Numbered from the stretch's first letter, positions 10,227 to 21,094 are shown. The stretch is DNA of 64,000 bases from Acinetobacter lwoffii (GCF_019048525.1 NZ_CP077369.1:2790001-2854000), one strand, 5' to 3'. Made by a program: numbers and translations. The notes: a model not told the origin generated them from the letters alone.

Positions 10227-10679
10227 ATGTCGCAACTTGATCTGAATCTGATTGTTCTTTTGGTTTTACTGGCTTGCGGTATTTTCAGTCACAATAGCGC
10301 CGTCACCATTGCTGCAGCGGTGTTAATCGTTTTGAAAATCACGCCTCTCAGCAGTTTATTGCCTTATGTACAGGCGCATGGTTTAAATATCGGCATTATT
10401 ATTCTGACCATTGGTGTTCTGACACCGATTGCCAGTGGCAAAATTTCAGGAGAAAGTATTCTCAAATCTTTCCTGAGCTGGAAGTCTTTGCTGGCAATCG
10501 CGATTGGGGTTTTTGTTGCTTGGCTGGGCGGACGTGGAGTGAAGCTGATGTCAAATCAGCCAGATGTGGTGGCCGGACTGTTATTAGGCACAGTGGCTGG
10601 TGTAGCAGTATTACGCGGTGTTCCAGTCGGTCCTTTAATTGCGGCTGGGATTTTATCGTTATTGATTAGTACACAATAA
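10227..10679 (+). CDS. DUF441 family integral membrane protein (YeaL-like)
   Basis: A 150-residue, four-to-five-helix inner-membrane protein of unknown function. [38 protein letters not shown] and [20 protein letters not shown] are the conserved blocks of the YeaL/DUF441 family. The ATG giving [12 protein letters not shown] matches family starts; a TTG 48 bases upstream would add an extra hydrophobic stretch and is less likely. Confidence 0.85.
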   Translation: MSQLDLNLIVLLVLLACGIFSHNSAVTIAAAVLIVLKITPLSSLLPYVQAHGLNIGIIILTIGVLTPIASGKISGESILKSFLSWKSLLAIAIGVFVAWLGGRGVKLMSNQPDVVAGLLLGTVAGVAVLRGVPVGPLIAAGILSLLISTQ

Positions 10680-10939
10680 ATGTACAAATCATCAGCACGC
10701 ATCACCAGTACGCAAAAATTTCTCAAAAATACATCACATGACCGGAAATATGCAGATCACCCATTGATTATCTTGCGCTAAGCTTTAAAGCAGTGCTTCA
10801 GGCTTGCTCAGAAGATACTATCAAATCAACGGAATATTTATTAATTCGATCTTTCAAAATTCAAGCAAAGGAAAGTGAATGATTTTTAAAAGCGGTGACC
10901 TGATAAAAATCAGAAATTCAATAAATGACACCTACCAGT

Positions 10940-11266
10940 CTAATCTTTCAAAGCATAGACCAAACTTTCTACCATCTGACCATTTTCCAAATATACTTTA
11001 ACCGGAATACGTTGATATTCATCGCCTTCAAATACATCCAGCTCATTCCAATATTTAGGGAGATTCTCGGATATGAATACATAACCGGTAACAGTCTCTC
11101 CCGAATCACTGAGCTGAATACCCGGGCTACCCAGCTCAGCACCCCAACCGCGCTGCTGCAAATGCCCACGAATATAACCGGCTTTCCAGCTTCCCCCAAT
11201 CCGTTCCATCACATGGGCATTGGGTTGCTGCGGACGAAGCGTGCCGTATACGAATAAACTGTGCAT
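10940..11266 (-). CDS. Gamma-glutamylcyclotransferase-like (YtfP/AIG2) protein
   Basis: The 108-residue protein has the family signature LFVYGTLRPQQPNAH near the N-terminus, GGSWKAGYIRGHL, and LDVFEGDEYQRIPVKV with the catalytic-type Glu. Members of this fold act on gamma-glutamyl-amines or amino acids, but the substrate of the YtfP-like branch is uncertain. About 260 bases upstream of its 3' end (10680-10939) hold no gene I can recognise. The next minus-strand gene upstream (13103) is separate; this one probably follows the helicase gene at 11297 after a 30-base gap. Confidence 0.82.
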   Translation of the reverse strand: MHSLFVYGTLRPQQPNAHVMERIGGSWKAGYIRGHLQQRGWGAELGSPGIQLSDSGETVTGYVFISENLPKYWNELDVFEGDEYQRIPVKVYLENGQMVESLVYALKD

Positions 11267-11296
11267 CTTAAGAACTCTTAAACATCATTTTGATGA

Positions 11297-13012
11297 TTAC
11301 TCTACAAATAGTAGTGCTAGACGCACCTGGTCATAAGCCATTTTAGGCGTAGTCAATTCCACAATCGGACGCAGCTTAATAGAACCGTCATCATTAAAAT
11401 GTTCCGAATTTTGACGCTTGGTCAAGCGTTTATAAATCTTGCGCACCTGCTCCACGACCTCTTCACCCGGATGTGCCAGCGAGATATCCAGCCCCTGCTC
11501 TTTATGCAAACGCCCCAAATGATTGATGATGGTTGCCGGGGTCAAACCACGTTCAGTCGCGATATCGGCAATTTCATAACCTTCTTCAAACAGTTCACGC
11601 GTTTCGTCTAGCGTTGCAGCGGCATAGCTTTGCTTACCCCCATTCTTGGAAATTTTCTTCTCATTGCGCTGGATTTCAACTTCATTCAAAGTCCCGCCAC
11701 AATGTCGGATAAAGGCCTTATGCTGTGCCGTCAAATCGACATTTTCAAAATTCGCTTCGGCTTCATCAGAAAGTTCCTGAAAACGGCGATCGGCTTTAAT
11801 CGCCAGACTATCGAGCTCCAAAGCCTGTTCATTAAAGCCTTTTAAACGTAAGCCATTTAAGCTTTTTAAACGGGACAAGGCGACATAGCCCTGGCCTTTT
11901 TCAAAGGTATGACTCAGATCAATCTCAGCAGCTTCCAGGGTCATGCCTTGTGATTTATGAATGGTAATTGCCCAAGCCAGACGCAATGGAATCTGCTGGA
12001 AACTGGCAATGGTTTTACCGGCCTCATTGTCTACCGACCAGGTTTCAGGCTCAACCACCAGTGTAGTACCATCGGTCAATTTGACTTTAGGCAGCACACC
12101 ATATTCATCATCCTCTTCAAAACTGATGACTTCGCCCAGACTGCCATTGATATAACCCATATCAAAGTTGTTTTTTACAAACATGACTTTGGCATGTTTT
12201 TTCAGGGTTAAAGCTTCAGGCGCTCGCACTGACGATTTTAAGGTTTCGATCAGCTTTTCATTGCCATCGCACTGCGCATCAAACTGACGCGGATCATTGT
12301 CAATTTCATTTAGATGCTTAAAGTTAATAATGTCTACATCCATATTATGCGTATACAGGCGCGTATAGGTATCGCCGATTTCTTGATGTCGGGTTGCCTG
12401 TAAAGCCGTACGATGTTCATGGCTAATCGCCTGTGCACGAATCGCGTTCAGGATGTCATTCAGATAATCATTGCCCTGACGATGCTGCTCGGTCAGGTAA
12501 CAGACGCGAAACTTGGCTTCAACCCACGCATCTGACATAAAGCAGAATTTGTCGCGGTTGCGCTCATCATTTTTACCAACTGGTGGCAACTGGAAAAAGT
12601 CACCCGCCACAATCACCTGAATACCGCCAAAGGCTTCATCGCTGTCTTTGAAATATTTCAGCACCTGATTCACCAGATTCAGCTGCTTGGCATGCAACAT
12701 GGAAATTTCATCAATAATCAGGACTTGGGCATTTTCCAGATGTTCTTTTAAGTATTTGCGCTCTTTCATCCGCTTTAAGTCTTCTTCAGACAAAAAGTCT
12801 TTAATACCAATGCCTGCCCAGGTATGAATGGTCATACCGTTCATATGTGTGGCTGCAATACCAGTAGATGCAGTAATGGCAACGGCGACCTTACGTGCCT
12901 TTAAATAATTAATATATTGATTCAGCGTATAGGTTTTTCCTGCACCGGCAGAACCGGTTAAAAAGACATTTTCTCCTGCTTTGAGTAACTTAAGGGCAGT
13001 TTCCTGTTTCAT
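11297..13012 (-). CDS. Pif1-like superfamily 1 DNA helicase with C-terminal HTH domain
   Basis: 571 residues. SF1B helicase motifs are in order: Walker A GSAGAGKTYTLNQ (about 20-32), GIAATHMNG with TIHTWAGIG, Walker B VLIIDEISML, GDFFQLPPVG, and the late motifs AWAITIHKSQGMTLEAAEID and GYVALSRLKSL. This layout is that of Pif1/RecD2-type 5'-3' helicases. After residue about 460 comes a helix-turn-helix module (ETRELFEEGYEIADIATERG, TPATIINHLGRLHKEQG) like that found at the end of RQC/RecQ and some Pif1 proteins. It probably acts on replication or recombination intermediates. No mobile context. Confidence 0.88.
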   Translation of the reverse strand: MKQETALKLLKAGENVFLTGSAGAGKTYTLNQYINYLKARKVAVAITASTGIAATHMNGMTIHTWAGIGIKDFLSEEDLKRMKERKYLKEHLENAQVLIIDEISMLHAKQLNLVNQVLKYFKDSDEAFGGIQVIVAGDFFQLPPVGKNDERNRDKFCFMSDAWVEAKFRVCYLTEQHRQGNDYLNDILNAIRAQAISHEHRTALQATRHQEIGDTYTRLYTHNMDVDIINFKHLNEIDNDPRQFDAQCDGNEKLIETLKSSVRAPEALTLKKHAKVMFVKNNFDMGYINGSLGEVISFEEDDEYGVLPKVKLTDGTTLVVEPETWSVDNEAGKTIASFQQIPLRLAWAITIHKSQGMTLEAAEIDLSHTFEKGQGYVALSRLKSLNGLRLKGFNEQALELDSLAIKADRRFQELSDEAEANFENVDLTAQHKAFIRHCGGTLNEVEIQRNEKKISKNGGKQSYAAATLDETRELFEEGYEIADIATERGLTPATIINHLGRLHKEQGLDISLAHPGEEVVEQVRKIYKRLTKRQNSEHFNDDGSIKLRPIVELTTPKMAYDQVRLALLFVE

Positions 13013-13102
13013 AAGAGCAATACCGTAAAAGAACGGCTATAGCCTAACGATTTTTAGCGGAAAAGTTAAGCGTCATGGAGGAAAACAAGCTGTATTGAAC
13101 TG

Positions 13103-15115
13103 TCAGGCCTGCAAGTTGAGCCAGTTAATAAAATGCATGGCGATATTGCTGTATTCAGCTTCTGCTTTCTGGTTGTTCGGATATTCCAGCTGATCAAAAA
13201 TCACCTGCCCATTCACCAATTGACACCCCAAGATCAAGGGTAGGCGCACAGCCGGATGAGACATGCGAAAGGCCACATACTGCCCTTCCACAATTTGCTG
13301 GGCATAGCTTGCCGCCAGACAGTTCCTGAAAATTTTAGATTCCTCTAAAATCCGCTCCAAAGTTTTAAGCTCTTCAAAACGCCAGTTGAAATACAGTAAA
13401 AATGAAACCTGAGTGATTGGTGTCCAGTTCACCAGTGCAAACTGTTTTTTCAGCTTGGCGATCATTTCCTGCTTTTGAATCTGATCATGCCAGACGACCG
13501 CCTGATTAAACAAACTGGTCCAGCTCAGGTTTTTCGGTATTTCTGTATGACTGGAAAAATACTCTACTAGATAGTCACGCACATAACTGTCAAAAAGCGA
13601 CTCACGTACATGCCCGCTTTGCAAATAAAACAGCTGCCTGAACTCAGTAAAAGGAATGCGATAACGGTGCAGAACATTATAAAAATCACGGTTCTGCTGA
13701 CTTTGAGGCTGAATATACACCAGAACCTCATCGGGTAAATGCGCCGTAATTTTATATAAATGCTGCATATAAGCTTGCATCATCCGGCTCAAGTTCAGGT
13801 AAACCTTTTTGGTCAGCTGATCATCCATTTTGACTACATTGCGCAGCAGCTCCATCCATTCGTCCAGATACAGAATTGACGGACTAATCGCAATCCGCTG
13901 ATCCTCGATCGATTGGCGTGTGCCTTTTAATACCACCGCCTGATTATGCTGGTGCTGAAACCAGTCATGCTGCATCGCATATTCATGCATGCTATGAATA
14001 AACAGTCGCGCCGAGACATATTGAAAATATTGTAAGGTCGCCAGAATAATCTGCGGATGAATATGATGGCTGTCTACAAAACTTAGGGCCGTTACTGCGA
14101 CCCGCACACTGCTATGCTGGATATTATTACTGATCCAGTCCAGTACCTCGGCCGATTGCTTAAAGATCCAGTTCACGGCACGATGACAGTCAAAAAGTGG
14201 CAATCGGGCTACTTTTTTCTGCCATAAATACGGATGATTTTCCAGGAAATTCCGTTTGGATAATAAATCATCCCGATGCCACACGTCCCGGTTCATCAGA
14301 CGGACAAAACCGAGCAGGTTACTCTGCTCCTCAGCATGCCGATACAGCAAGCGGATATCATCGGTGTGATCATTCAGTTCATGCAAATTAAAGCGCTCTT
14401 CAAAAGACAGCAACATAATCCGGAACATCGCCGGAGGCAAAAACTGTGCGGCGCTAAAACAGAACTCATCCAGACTGTCCATCAATGACTGGATCGACAG
14501 GAATTCATCCTGCTGTAGACACTCCAAAGAAAAAGCCTGTTGCAAGCTTTCAAGAATCTGCTGTGGAATCTCTTGTTCATCCTGAATAAAGTTTTGCATG
14601 ACGGGTGTTGTATACAACCCGGCCTTGATCAACTGCTGGTCGACAATTTCAGCCTGAACAATCGACATTTGCTGCAGAAATTCGAACACCCGTTCCGGGC
14701 CATTGACCCACGCATAAACCTGAGTCAGGATAAGTTGGCGTAACTGTTTGGCTTTGTCGCGTAAATACAGCGAATGCTGTGGTTTTAAATCGCCGGTCAG
14801 GAAATAGATATCCTGTAAAAAGAATTCCTCTAGTGCTTCTGCCTTACATTGCTGGAAATAAAAATGACTGTCTAGCAAAGCAGGTGCAGTTCCAGAGTCT
14901 AGTGCACGTGGAGCATGAAACTGGATATGAAACAGGCCATCCACCAATTCAATCCGGTGTTGATCCTGCTGAATTTTTATTAAATTTTGTGCATTCAGAT
15001 GACCAATCATCGCCATCTGATCAAGATAAAGCTGGTTCAGCTCCGGAGAAATCCGTAAACATTGTTGTGCCAACAACCTTAAAGGTGCTACCAAGCTATC
15101 CTGTTCCATACGCAC
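13103..15115 (-). CDS. Large PcfJ-like protein of unknown function
   Basis: A 670-residue soluble protein, rich in Gln, Leu, His and Phe, with no signal peptide or membrane segment. Most of it is predicted helical and I recognise no enzyme motif there. The C-terminal stretch RNCLAASYAQQIVEGQYVAF, followed by PAVRLPLILGCQLVNGQVIFDQLEYPNN, resembles the end of PcfJ-domain proteins from conjugative plasmids (Cys-x-x-Ser-Tyr, then a Gln/Asn-rich end). There are no conjugation genes nearby; neighbours are core genes. It is transcribed alone, with 190 empty bases upstream. Confidence 0.55.
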   Translation of the reverse strand: MRMEQDSLVAPLRLLAQQCLRISPELNQLYLDQMAMIGHLNAQNLIKIQQDQHRIELVDGLFHIQFHAPRALDSGTAPALLDSHFYFQQCKAEALEEFFLQDIYFLTGDLKPQHSLYLRDKAKQLRQLILTQVYAWVNGPERVFEFLQQMSIVQAEIVDQQLIKAGLYTTPVMQNFIQDEQEIPQQILESLQQAFSLECLQQDEFLSIQSLMDSLDEFCFSAAQFLPPAMFRIMLLSFEERFNLHELNDHTDDIRLLYRHAEEQSNLLGFVRLMNRDVWHRDDLLSKRNFLENHPYLWQKKVARLPLFDCHRAVNWIFKQSAEVLDWISNNIQHSSVRVAVTALSFVDSHHIHPQIILATLQYFQYVSARLFIHSMHEYAMQHDWFQHQHNQAVVLKGTRQSIEDQRIAISPSILYLDEWMELLRNVVKMDDQLTKKVYLNLSRMMQAYMQHLYKITAHLPDEVLVYIQPQSQQNRDFYNVLHRYRIPFTEFRQLFYLQSGHVRESLFDSYVRDYLVEYFSSHTEIPKNLSWTSLFNQAVVWHDQIQKQEMIAKLKKQFALVNWTPITQVSFLLYFNWRFEELKTLERILEESKIFRNCLAASYAQQIVEGQYVAFRMSHPAVRLPLILGCQLVNGQVIFDQLEYPNNQKAEAEYSNIAMHFINWLNLQA

Positions 15116-15305
15116 ACCTCGGTCATCTTAGAATCATCTTATTTTTATATTGGATCATGCTGAGTCCTTGATCGCCAATCAGTGAACACTTAAAAATACA
15201 TTATGGCATCACTTGCACTATAAAAAAGTCCATGCATCCTTTTTCCTAAAAATAGAACATCTCAATAGATCATAGCCTAGATTTTACAGGAAGAATTTTT
15301 CTTTT

Positions 15306-16058
15306 TTAGTCTTGCTGACGTAGCGCCTTAAGCTCGGCCAAGCCGGTATAAATATGTTGCTGCAAGCTGTGTCGAAATGCAATCAGCTCTTCCTGAGTCT
15401 GAACCTGAGCAATCGATTGTCGCGGCATAAACTGAAAATAAAATGGCAGGCGTTTTGGGAATAATCGTTTAGGCAAAGATGGAATCACATCGCCCTGACG
15501 TAATAATTTATTGAGTTGTGGTACTTTGAGGAGTTTTTGAAAATATTTATGCTGGATGATCTTATTGGCATCAAAGCCAATCTCATAGACTTCATCCCCA
15601 CCAAGCGCAGCAAAAGGGACAATATCATAGTTGAATTCCTGAGCCAGCTTTAAAAATCCGTAGCGTTGCTTCCAGATCAGTTGATACTGTTCACCCTGAC
15701 GTTTGAGTACTTCGCGTCCACCTCCCGGAAAGACCAGAATAGAATAACCCTGCTGCATCACAGCACGTACATAATGCTGGATGCCATCGACTGCCCCAAA
15801 CTTTTTCACGGCTTCACGCCATAGCGGTACATAAAAATGGCTATGATCCGCAATACTGACCACAGCCACCTTATGTTCGTTATAGAGATAATCAATCAGC
15901 ATCGGCGAATCAAAGATGCCGTACATGGAATGATTACCGACATACATTGCAGGCCGACTGGCATCAATATATTCTGCCCCTAAAAAGGTAGGGGTAAAAT
16001 ATAATTTAGATAAGGCACTTAAGCGTCTAATCCATTGCCCATCATGTTTGACCTGCAA
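15306..16058 (-). CDS. Lysophospholipid acyltransferase family protein (MGAT/DAGAT-like)
   Basis: A 250-residue acyltransferase. YVGNHSMYGIFDSPML holds the catalytic-type His-Asp block, and ILVFPGGGREVLKRQGEQY is the conserved glycerol-phosphate-site motif of the TMEM68/DAGAT-like branch. GFLKLAQEFNYDIVPFAALGGDEVYEIG is also typical. It lies 26 bases downstream of a ketoacyl-ACP synthase III gene on the same strand, so both may take part in one lipid pathway, such as storage lipid or membrane ester formation. The acceptor cannot be told. Confidence 0.82.
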   Translation of the reverse strand: MQVKHDGQWIRRLSALSKLYFTPTFLGAEYIDASRPAMYVGNHSMYGIFDSPMLIDYLYNEHKVAVVSIADHSHFYVPLWREAVKKFGAVDGIQHYVRAVMQQGYSILVFPGGGREVLKRQGEQYQLIWKQRYGFLKLAQEFNYDIVPFAALGGDEVYEIGFDANKIIQHKYFQKLLKVPQLNKLLRQGDVIPSLPKRLFPKRLPFYFQFMPRQSIAQVQTQEELIAFRHSLQQHIYTGLAELKALRQQD

Positions 16059-16084
16059 GCTGTCTGCTCCTTATCTACCCCGAA

Positions 16085-17194
16085 TTATGCCACGCGCTTT
16101 TGGACCAGAATCGAACCTACCGAATAACCGGCACCAAATGAGCACAACACGCCATATTCACCATCTTCAACTTCATGTGCAGTACGGTGCAAGGCAATGA
16201 TCACCCCAGCAGAAGACGTGTTGGCAAACTCGTTCAGAATGATCGGTACCAGACCAGGTTTGGCATTTTCTTTACCAACCACCAGTTTCAGGATCAGTTC
16301 ATTCATGCTGGCATTGGCCTGGTGTAACCAGAAGCGTTTAACACCTGTCGGCTCAATCTGATTCTTTTCCAGTTGCGCAGTAATCATTTTCGCAACCAAT
16401 GGACAGACTTCTTTAAATACCTTACGACCATCCTGACGGAAACGTTTGTCGTCAATGTCAGCATTTTCAGAAGTATTCAAGAAACCAAAGTTATTGCGGA
16501 TGTTATTTGAGAACTGGGTAAACAACTCAGAATCTAGAATTTCAAAACCGGTTTTGCTGTCAGTATTTTCAATAATTGAAGCGGTTGCCACATCACCAAA
16601 AATAAAGTGACAGTCACGTGAACGGAAATCGGTATGTGCAGAGGTAATTTCTACATTCACCAATAACACACGGCGCGCGCCTGCTTTGATCGCATCATAA
16701 GCCTGTTTCAGACCAAATGTTGCTGCAGAACACGCCACGTTCATGTCATAGGCATAGCCTTTGATACCTAGAGCGGTTTGAATCTCGATCGCTACGGCAG
16801 GATAAGCACGTTGCAAATTCGAGCATGACAAGATCACGATATCAATGTCTTCGGCAGTCACACCGGCATTTTCCATCGCCTGTTTGGCTGCGATTACGCC
16901 CCATTCTGCTTGCAGTGAAATTTCATCATCTGCACGTTCACGTAAATTAGGACGTAAGCGTTTTGGATCAAGAATGCCTGATTTTTCTACGACATAACGG
17001 CGTTGTACGCCAGATGCTTTTTCAATAAAGTCTGCACTAGAACCACGACGTGCTTCAACTTCGCCTGCAGCGATTTTGTCAGCATTTTCGTGATTAAACA
17101 GTTCCACATAAGCATTTAAACTTTCAACTAATTCTTCATTGGTGATGACATGTTCCGGATGGAATAAGCCCGTACCCGTAATGCGGATGCCCAT
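16085..17194 (-). CDS. 3-oxoacyl-ACP synthase III family protein
   Basis: 369 residues with the FabH-type catalytic triad: Cys in [17 protein letters not shown] (about residue 155), His in [14 protein letters not shown] and Asn in [14 protein letters not shown], plus the C-terminal [13 protein letters not shown]. It condenses an acyl-CoA or acyl-ACP with malonyl-ACP. It is longer than E. coli FabH (317), with an N-terminal insertion around residues 30-90, so it resembles the second FabH-like type of Pseudomonas rather than the housekeeping enzyme. It is followed by an acyltransferase gene. The hrpA stop lies 30 bases upstream, so it may be co-transcribed with hrpA. Confidence 0.85.
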   Translation of the reverse strand: MGIRITGTGLFHPEHVITNEELVESLNAYVELFNHENADKIAAGEVEARRGSSADFIEKASGVQRRYVVEKSGILDPKRLRPNLRERADDEISLQAEWGVIAAKQAMENAGVTAEDIDIVILSCSNLQRAYPAVAIEIQTALGIKGYAYDMNVACSAATFGLKQAYDAIKAGARRVLLVNVEITSAHTDFRSRDCHFIFGDVATASIIENTDSKTGFEILDSELFTQFSNNIRNNFGFLNTSENADIDDKRFRQDGRKVFKEVCPLVAKMITAQLEKNQIEPTGVKRFWLHQANASMNELILKLVVGKENAKPGLVPIILNEFANTSSAGVIIALHRTAHEVEDGEYGVLCSFGAGYSVGSILVQKRVA

Positions 17195-17224
17195 GTAAAA
17201 TTCCTTATCTGAATTACCTATATC

Positions 17225-20200
17225 TTAACTGATTCCAAGACGATCCCATACTTTTTGCAAGCGAGTTGGAGACACGGGTGCTTTTGTTTTCATCGGTTGT
17301 GAAAACAATGAGATTCTTAACTCCTCGACCATGAAATACAATTCTTTCAGGCGAGGGTCATCTTTAAACTGAAATAATTTTTCCATCCATTGATCAATTT
17401 GGTCAATGGCGGAATTGTCCCTTTGTAGATTATTGGGCAAGCGCTCTAAACGCAAGATCAAGGCTTTCAAATAACGTGGAAATTCAACCCAGACATCGGA
17501 AGGTTTACGATACACAAAGTCAGAAAGGCTCATTAAATCAAGTTGATCTTCAATATCATTGATATTTTTTTCAAACACAGAATGATCTAAAACCAATAAT
17601 TTCCGGCGGATTTCCTGCCACTGGATATAAATATCCGTGATCTCTTTCAGGGCAACTTGGCCATAAGTCAAGAAAGATTTTTTTACATCCTCAACCAGTT
17701 TTTGGAACTCTTGCGCATTGACAGGAAGCTCATTAATGGACATGTGTATTGTGGCATAAACTAACATTTGTTCCAGTTGTGCCTTATCACCGAGTGGTGA
17801 ATAAGCCAGCGCCAAAGGTTTCGATATCTGTTTTTTCAACTGACGGGTCAAGTCTCCGAGTTGCATATGCACCAGTCGGATCACCCCTTCACGATGTTTT
17901 TTGACCGCTTCAGCCTGATCATTAAAGGTCTGAATCACCACACCCGATTCATCTTTCTGCTCCAGCGCAGCGAAGGCTTTGGTCGGAACCAGCGCCTGAT
18001 ACTGCTTGACCACGACACCGGTGACTTTTTGCGAAGCTTCAAAGACAAAACTTTCCGGGAAGGTTTTAAATTCGCCTTTGAGCTGTTTGACCGGACTATG
18101 CGTTTCAGTCCGGCAGCGTGCTTTCAGCTCTGCCAGATCACGCCCCTGCTCAATAACACGGCCTTTTTCATCAGTAACTTTGATAAATGGCAACAGATAT
18201 TGATCTACCCGGTCAAAACTGAAATCTTTCTCAGTGATTTGGTCACCACGCAACTGGAATGCCAAGAAACTAAAAATATGTTTCTGTAAATCCTGCGCAT
18301 CCACTTTTGCCATGAGCTTTTGTGCAGTATCCGGAATCGGCACCAGATTACGGCGCTTATCCTTCGGCAAAGCTTTTAGCAATGCTTCAATTAGCTCCAG
18401 ACGCCAGCCGGGAATTCCCCATGACCAGATACCTTCATCGACCTGTGCCAAGGCTTGCAGTGGAATTTTAACTGTCGCGCCATCCTCATCATGACTCGGG
18501 TCAAAGCGATAAGTCGCCCCCAGACGCAGGCTACCATTCTGCAAATAGTCCGGAAATTGTTGTGTGGTTGGACGATCATTTAGCCACAGCGCATCGTCAT
18601 CAACAAATAAATAGCGTGGCTGTTGAGGCTCAACCGTGGCACGCCAGTCTTCAAAAGTACGACGGCTGGCTACTTCAGACGGCACTTTGGAAGCATAGAA
18701 CTGGTAAATGGTTTCTTCATCAACAACCAGATCACGACGGCGCAGCTTGTCTTCTACCCGCTCGACTTCTTCCAGTTTAAGCAAGTTATGCTTTAAAAAT
18801 GGTGGAGTAATCCCTAGATGACCGGTAGTTAAAGCATCCCGCAAGAAGATTTCATGTGCAGCTGCCTGATCAACTTTTTCATAATTGATTGGGCGTTTCG
18901 GCTCAATGATCAGACCAAATAATGAAATCTGATCATAGGCATTCACTACACCAGCTTTTTTCGACCAGTGCGGTTCAAAATAATGATGCTTGAGCAGGTC
19001 ACGTGCGGCTAGCAGAATCCATTCCGGTTCAATCTTGGCCAGGGTACGTAAATACACCTGGGAGGTTTCGACCATTTCAAAGGCCATCACCCACGGCGTA
19101 TTGGTCTTGTGCAAGGTAGAAGCCGGGAAAATCCGCGCTTTTTGCTGACGTACTGCCATAAAGACATTACGCTCATCGGTCTTGTTGGCGATAAACGATA
19201 ACAGACCGGTCAACAAGGCACGATGCAAATTCTCATAACTGGCTTTCTTTTCATTAAATGACAGTTTTAAGCCCTTAGCCAAATCCACCAGCTGCTCATG
19301 AGTTTTCTTCCATTCACGCAGACGCAGCCAGCTCAGGAAATGATTTCGTGCAAATGTACGGCGCTTACTCTCGCTCATGCTATCGCGGTTATTGTGTAGC
19401 GTTTCCCAAAGCTTGATATAGAACAGGAAATCAGAATCGGCTTCACGGAATAATGCATGCTTCTGATCCGCCTGCATCTGTTTATCCGCAGGACGTTCAC
19501 GTGGGTCCTGAACTGCAAGTGCTGCCACAATCACCAGCACTTCATTCAGCACGCCAAAATGTGCACCACCAAGAATCATGCGGGCCAGACGTGGATCGAT
19601 CGGCATTTTCGCCATTTGATAACCGATTTTGGTAAGCTCAAGTTTTTTCTCGGATAAAGCCCCCAGCTCAATCAATAACTTACGCCCATCATTCACCAGA
19701 CGGTGATCTGGCGGTTCAATAAAGTCGAAGTCTTCCAGTGAACCCAGCCCCAAACTTTGCATCTGTAAAATCACCGATGCTAGGTTGGTTCGCTTGATCT
19801 CCGGTTCGGTAAACTCAGGACGGCTGAGGAAGTCATCTTCAGAATACAGGCGTATACAGACACCCGGCGCAATACGGCCACAACGGCCTTTACGCTGGTT
19901 CGCGGCTGCCTGAGAAACAGCTTCAATCGGTAAACGCTGCACCCGTGAACGATAGTTATAACGTGAAATACGCGCAAAACCGCTGTCAATTACATAACGG
20001 ATATTCGGAACGGTTAAAGCCGTTTCTGCTACGTTGGTGGCAATAATAATGCGTCGCCCACCACCAGAAGGATTAAAGATTTTTTGCTGTTCAGCCAGCG
20101 CTAGACGCGCATATAAAGTTAATACTTCCGTATGGCGTGGCCCATGTTTGATCAGGGTTTCCTGTAGCTCGCGAATTTCCTGTTCAGTACTGGCAAAAAT

Positions 20201-21094
20201 AAGGATGTCGGCATGTTCAGGATGGCCTTTTTCCTGTGCATCCTGAAAGCATTCTTCAACTGCTTTGACTACGGCACGGGGCAGGTTTTCTTCAAAATCA
20301 TCAAACTCATCATCATCACTACCGCCAATGCTCATTTCCGAGATCGGGCGATAACGCAGCTCAACTGGGAAGCTGCGGCCTTCCACTTCAAAAATTGGCG
20401 CACCATTGAAATAACTGCTAAAACGGTTTACATCCAGGGTTGCTGAAGTAATGATGACTTTCAGATCGGGACGACGCGGCAACAGCTGCTTCAGATAGCC
20501 CATAATGAAGTCGATATTCAGCGAACGTTCATGCGCTTCATCAATAATAATCGTGTCATATTTGGTCAGGTAACGGTCATGCGTCAGTTCGGCCAGTAAA
20601 ATACCGTCAGTCATCAAACGCACAATTGAGTCTTGTGAACCCTGTTCCGTAAAACGTACTTTAAAGGAAATTGATTCACCGAGTTTTTCGCCAACTTCTT
20701 CGGCAATACGCTGTGATACGCTGCGGGCTGCCAGTCGACGCGGCTGGGTATGTCCGATCATTCCGGTCAGGCCACGTCCAGCCAGCATAGCAATTTGCGG
20801 TAACTGGGTGGTTTTACCAGAACCGGTTTCACCAGCTACAATAATAACCTGATGCTTTTGAATCGCGGTAATCAGCTTGTCAGCATACTGGGTTACCGGC
20901 AGATCCTGATTTAGCTTGATGTTCGGAAGACGCTCAAGCCGTTGCCGTACTTTCAGATTGGATTTTTCAAATAATTCCTGATACTGCTTAGCATCTGCAT
21001 CTTTCCCTTTTTTCAGTCGATTTAAACGGTGACGGTCACGCGCCATTATCCATTGATCTACATTTAAATGACTCTGCACAGAGAAAACACCCAC
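17225..21094 (-). CDS. hrpA: ATP-dependent RNA helicase HrpA
   Basis: A 1289-residue DEAH-box helicase, close to E. coli HrpA (1300), which rescues stalled ribosomes and processes mRNA. Motifs: IVAGETGSGKTTQLPQIA, HTQPRRLAARSVSQRIAEE, IIIDEAHERSLNIDF, ITSATLDVNRF, IIATNVAETALTVPNIRYVI and QRKGRCGRIAPG. After the HA2 and OB-fold regions comes the long C-terminal DUF3418 domain. The open frame begins with GTG at 21094. An ATG 48 bases inside (MARDRHRLNRLKK) aligns with an internal Met-Arg-Asp of E. coli HrpA, so the true start is undecided. Confidence 0.94.
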   Translation of the reverse strand: MGVFSVQSHLNVDQWIMARDRHRLNRLKKGKDADAKQYQELFEKSNLKVRQRLERLPNIKLNQDLPVTQYADKLITAIQKHQVIIVAGETGSGKTTQLPQIAMLAGRGLTGMIGHTQPRRLAARSVSQRIAEEVGEKLGESISFKVRFTEQGSQDSIVRLMTDGILLAELTHDRYLTKYDTIIIDEAHERSLNIDFIMGYLKQLLPRRPDLKVIITSATLDVNRFSSYFNGAPIFEVEGRSFPVELRYRPISEMSIGGSDDDEFDDFEENLPRAVVKAVEECFQDAQEKGHPEHADILIFASTEQEIRELQETLIKHGPRHTEVLTLYARLALAEQQKIFNPSGGGRRIIIATNVAETALTVPNIRYVIDSGFARISRYNYRSRVQRLPIEAVSQAAANQRKGRCGRIAPGVCIRLYSEDDFLSRPEFTEPEIKRTNLASVILQMQSLGLGSLEDFDFIEPPDHRLVNDGRKLLIELGALSEKKLELTKIGYQMAKMPIDPRLARMILGGAHFGVLNEVLVIVAALAVQDPRERPADKQMQADQKHALFREADSDFLFYIKLWETLHNNRDSMSESKRRTFARNHFLSWLRLREWKKTHEQLVDLAKGLKLSFNEKKASYENLHRALLTGLLSFIANKTDERNVFMAVRQQKARIFPASTLHKTNTPWVMAFEMVETSQVYLRTLAKIEPEWILLAARDLLKHHYFEPHWSKKAGVVNAYDQISLFGLIIEPKRPINYEKVDQAAAHEIFLRDALTTGHLGITPPFLKHNLLKLEEVERVEDKLRRRDLVVDEETIYQFYASKVPSEVASRRTFEDWRATVEPQQPRYLFVDDDALWLNDRPTTQQFPDYLQNGSLRLGATYRFDPSHDEDGATVKIPLQALAQVDEGIWSWGIPGWRLELIEALLKALPKDKRRNLVPIPDTAQKLMAKVDAQDLQKHIFSFLAFQLRGDQITEKDFSFDRVDQYLLPFIKVTDEKGRVIEQGRDLAELKARCRTETHSPVKQLKGEFKTFPESFVFEASQKVTGVVVKQYQALVPTKAFAALEQKDESGVVIQTFNDQAEAVKKHREGVIRLVHMQLGDLTRQLKKQISKPLALAYSPLGDKAQLEQMLVYATIHMSINELPVNAQEFQKLVEDVKKSFLTYGQVALKEITDIYIQWQEIRRKLLVLDHSVFEKNINDIEDQLDLMSLSDFVYRKPSDVWVEFPRYLKALILRLERLPNNLQRDNSAIDQIDQWMEKLFQFKDDPRLKELYFMVEELRISLFSQPMKTKAPVSPTRLQKVWDRLGIS

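Noticed and set aside
17861..20446. Several plus-strand ORFs of 60-142 residues
   Set aside because: Antisense shadows of hrpA, whose helicase motifs cover the same bases.
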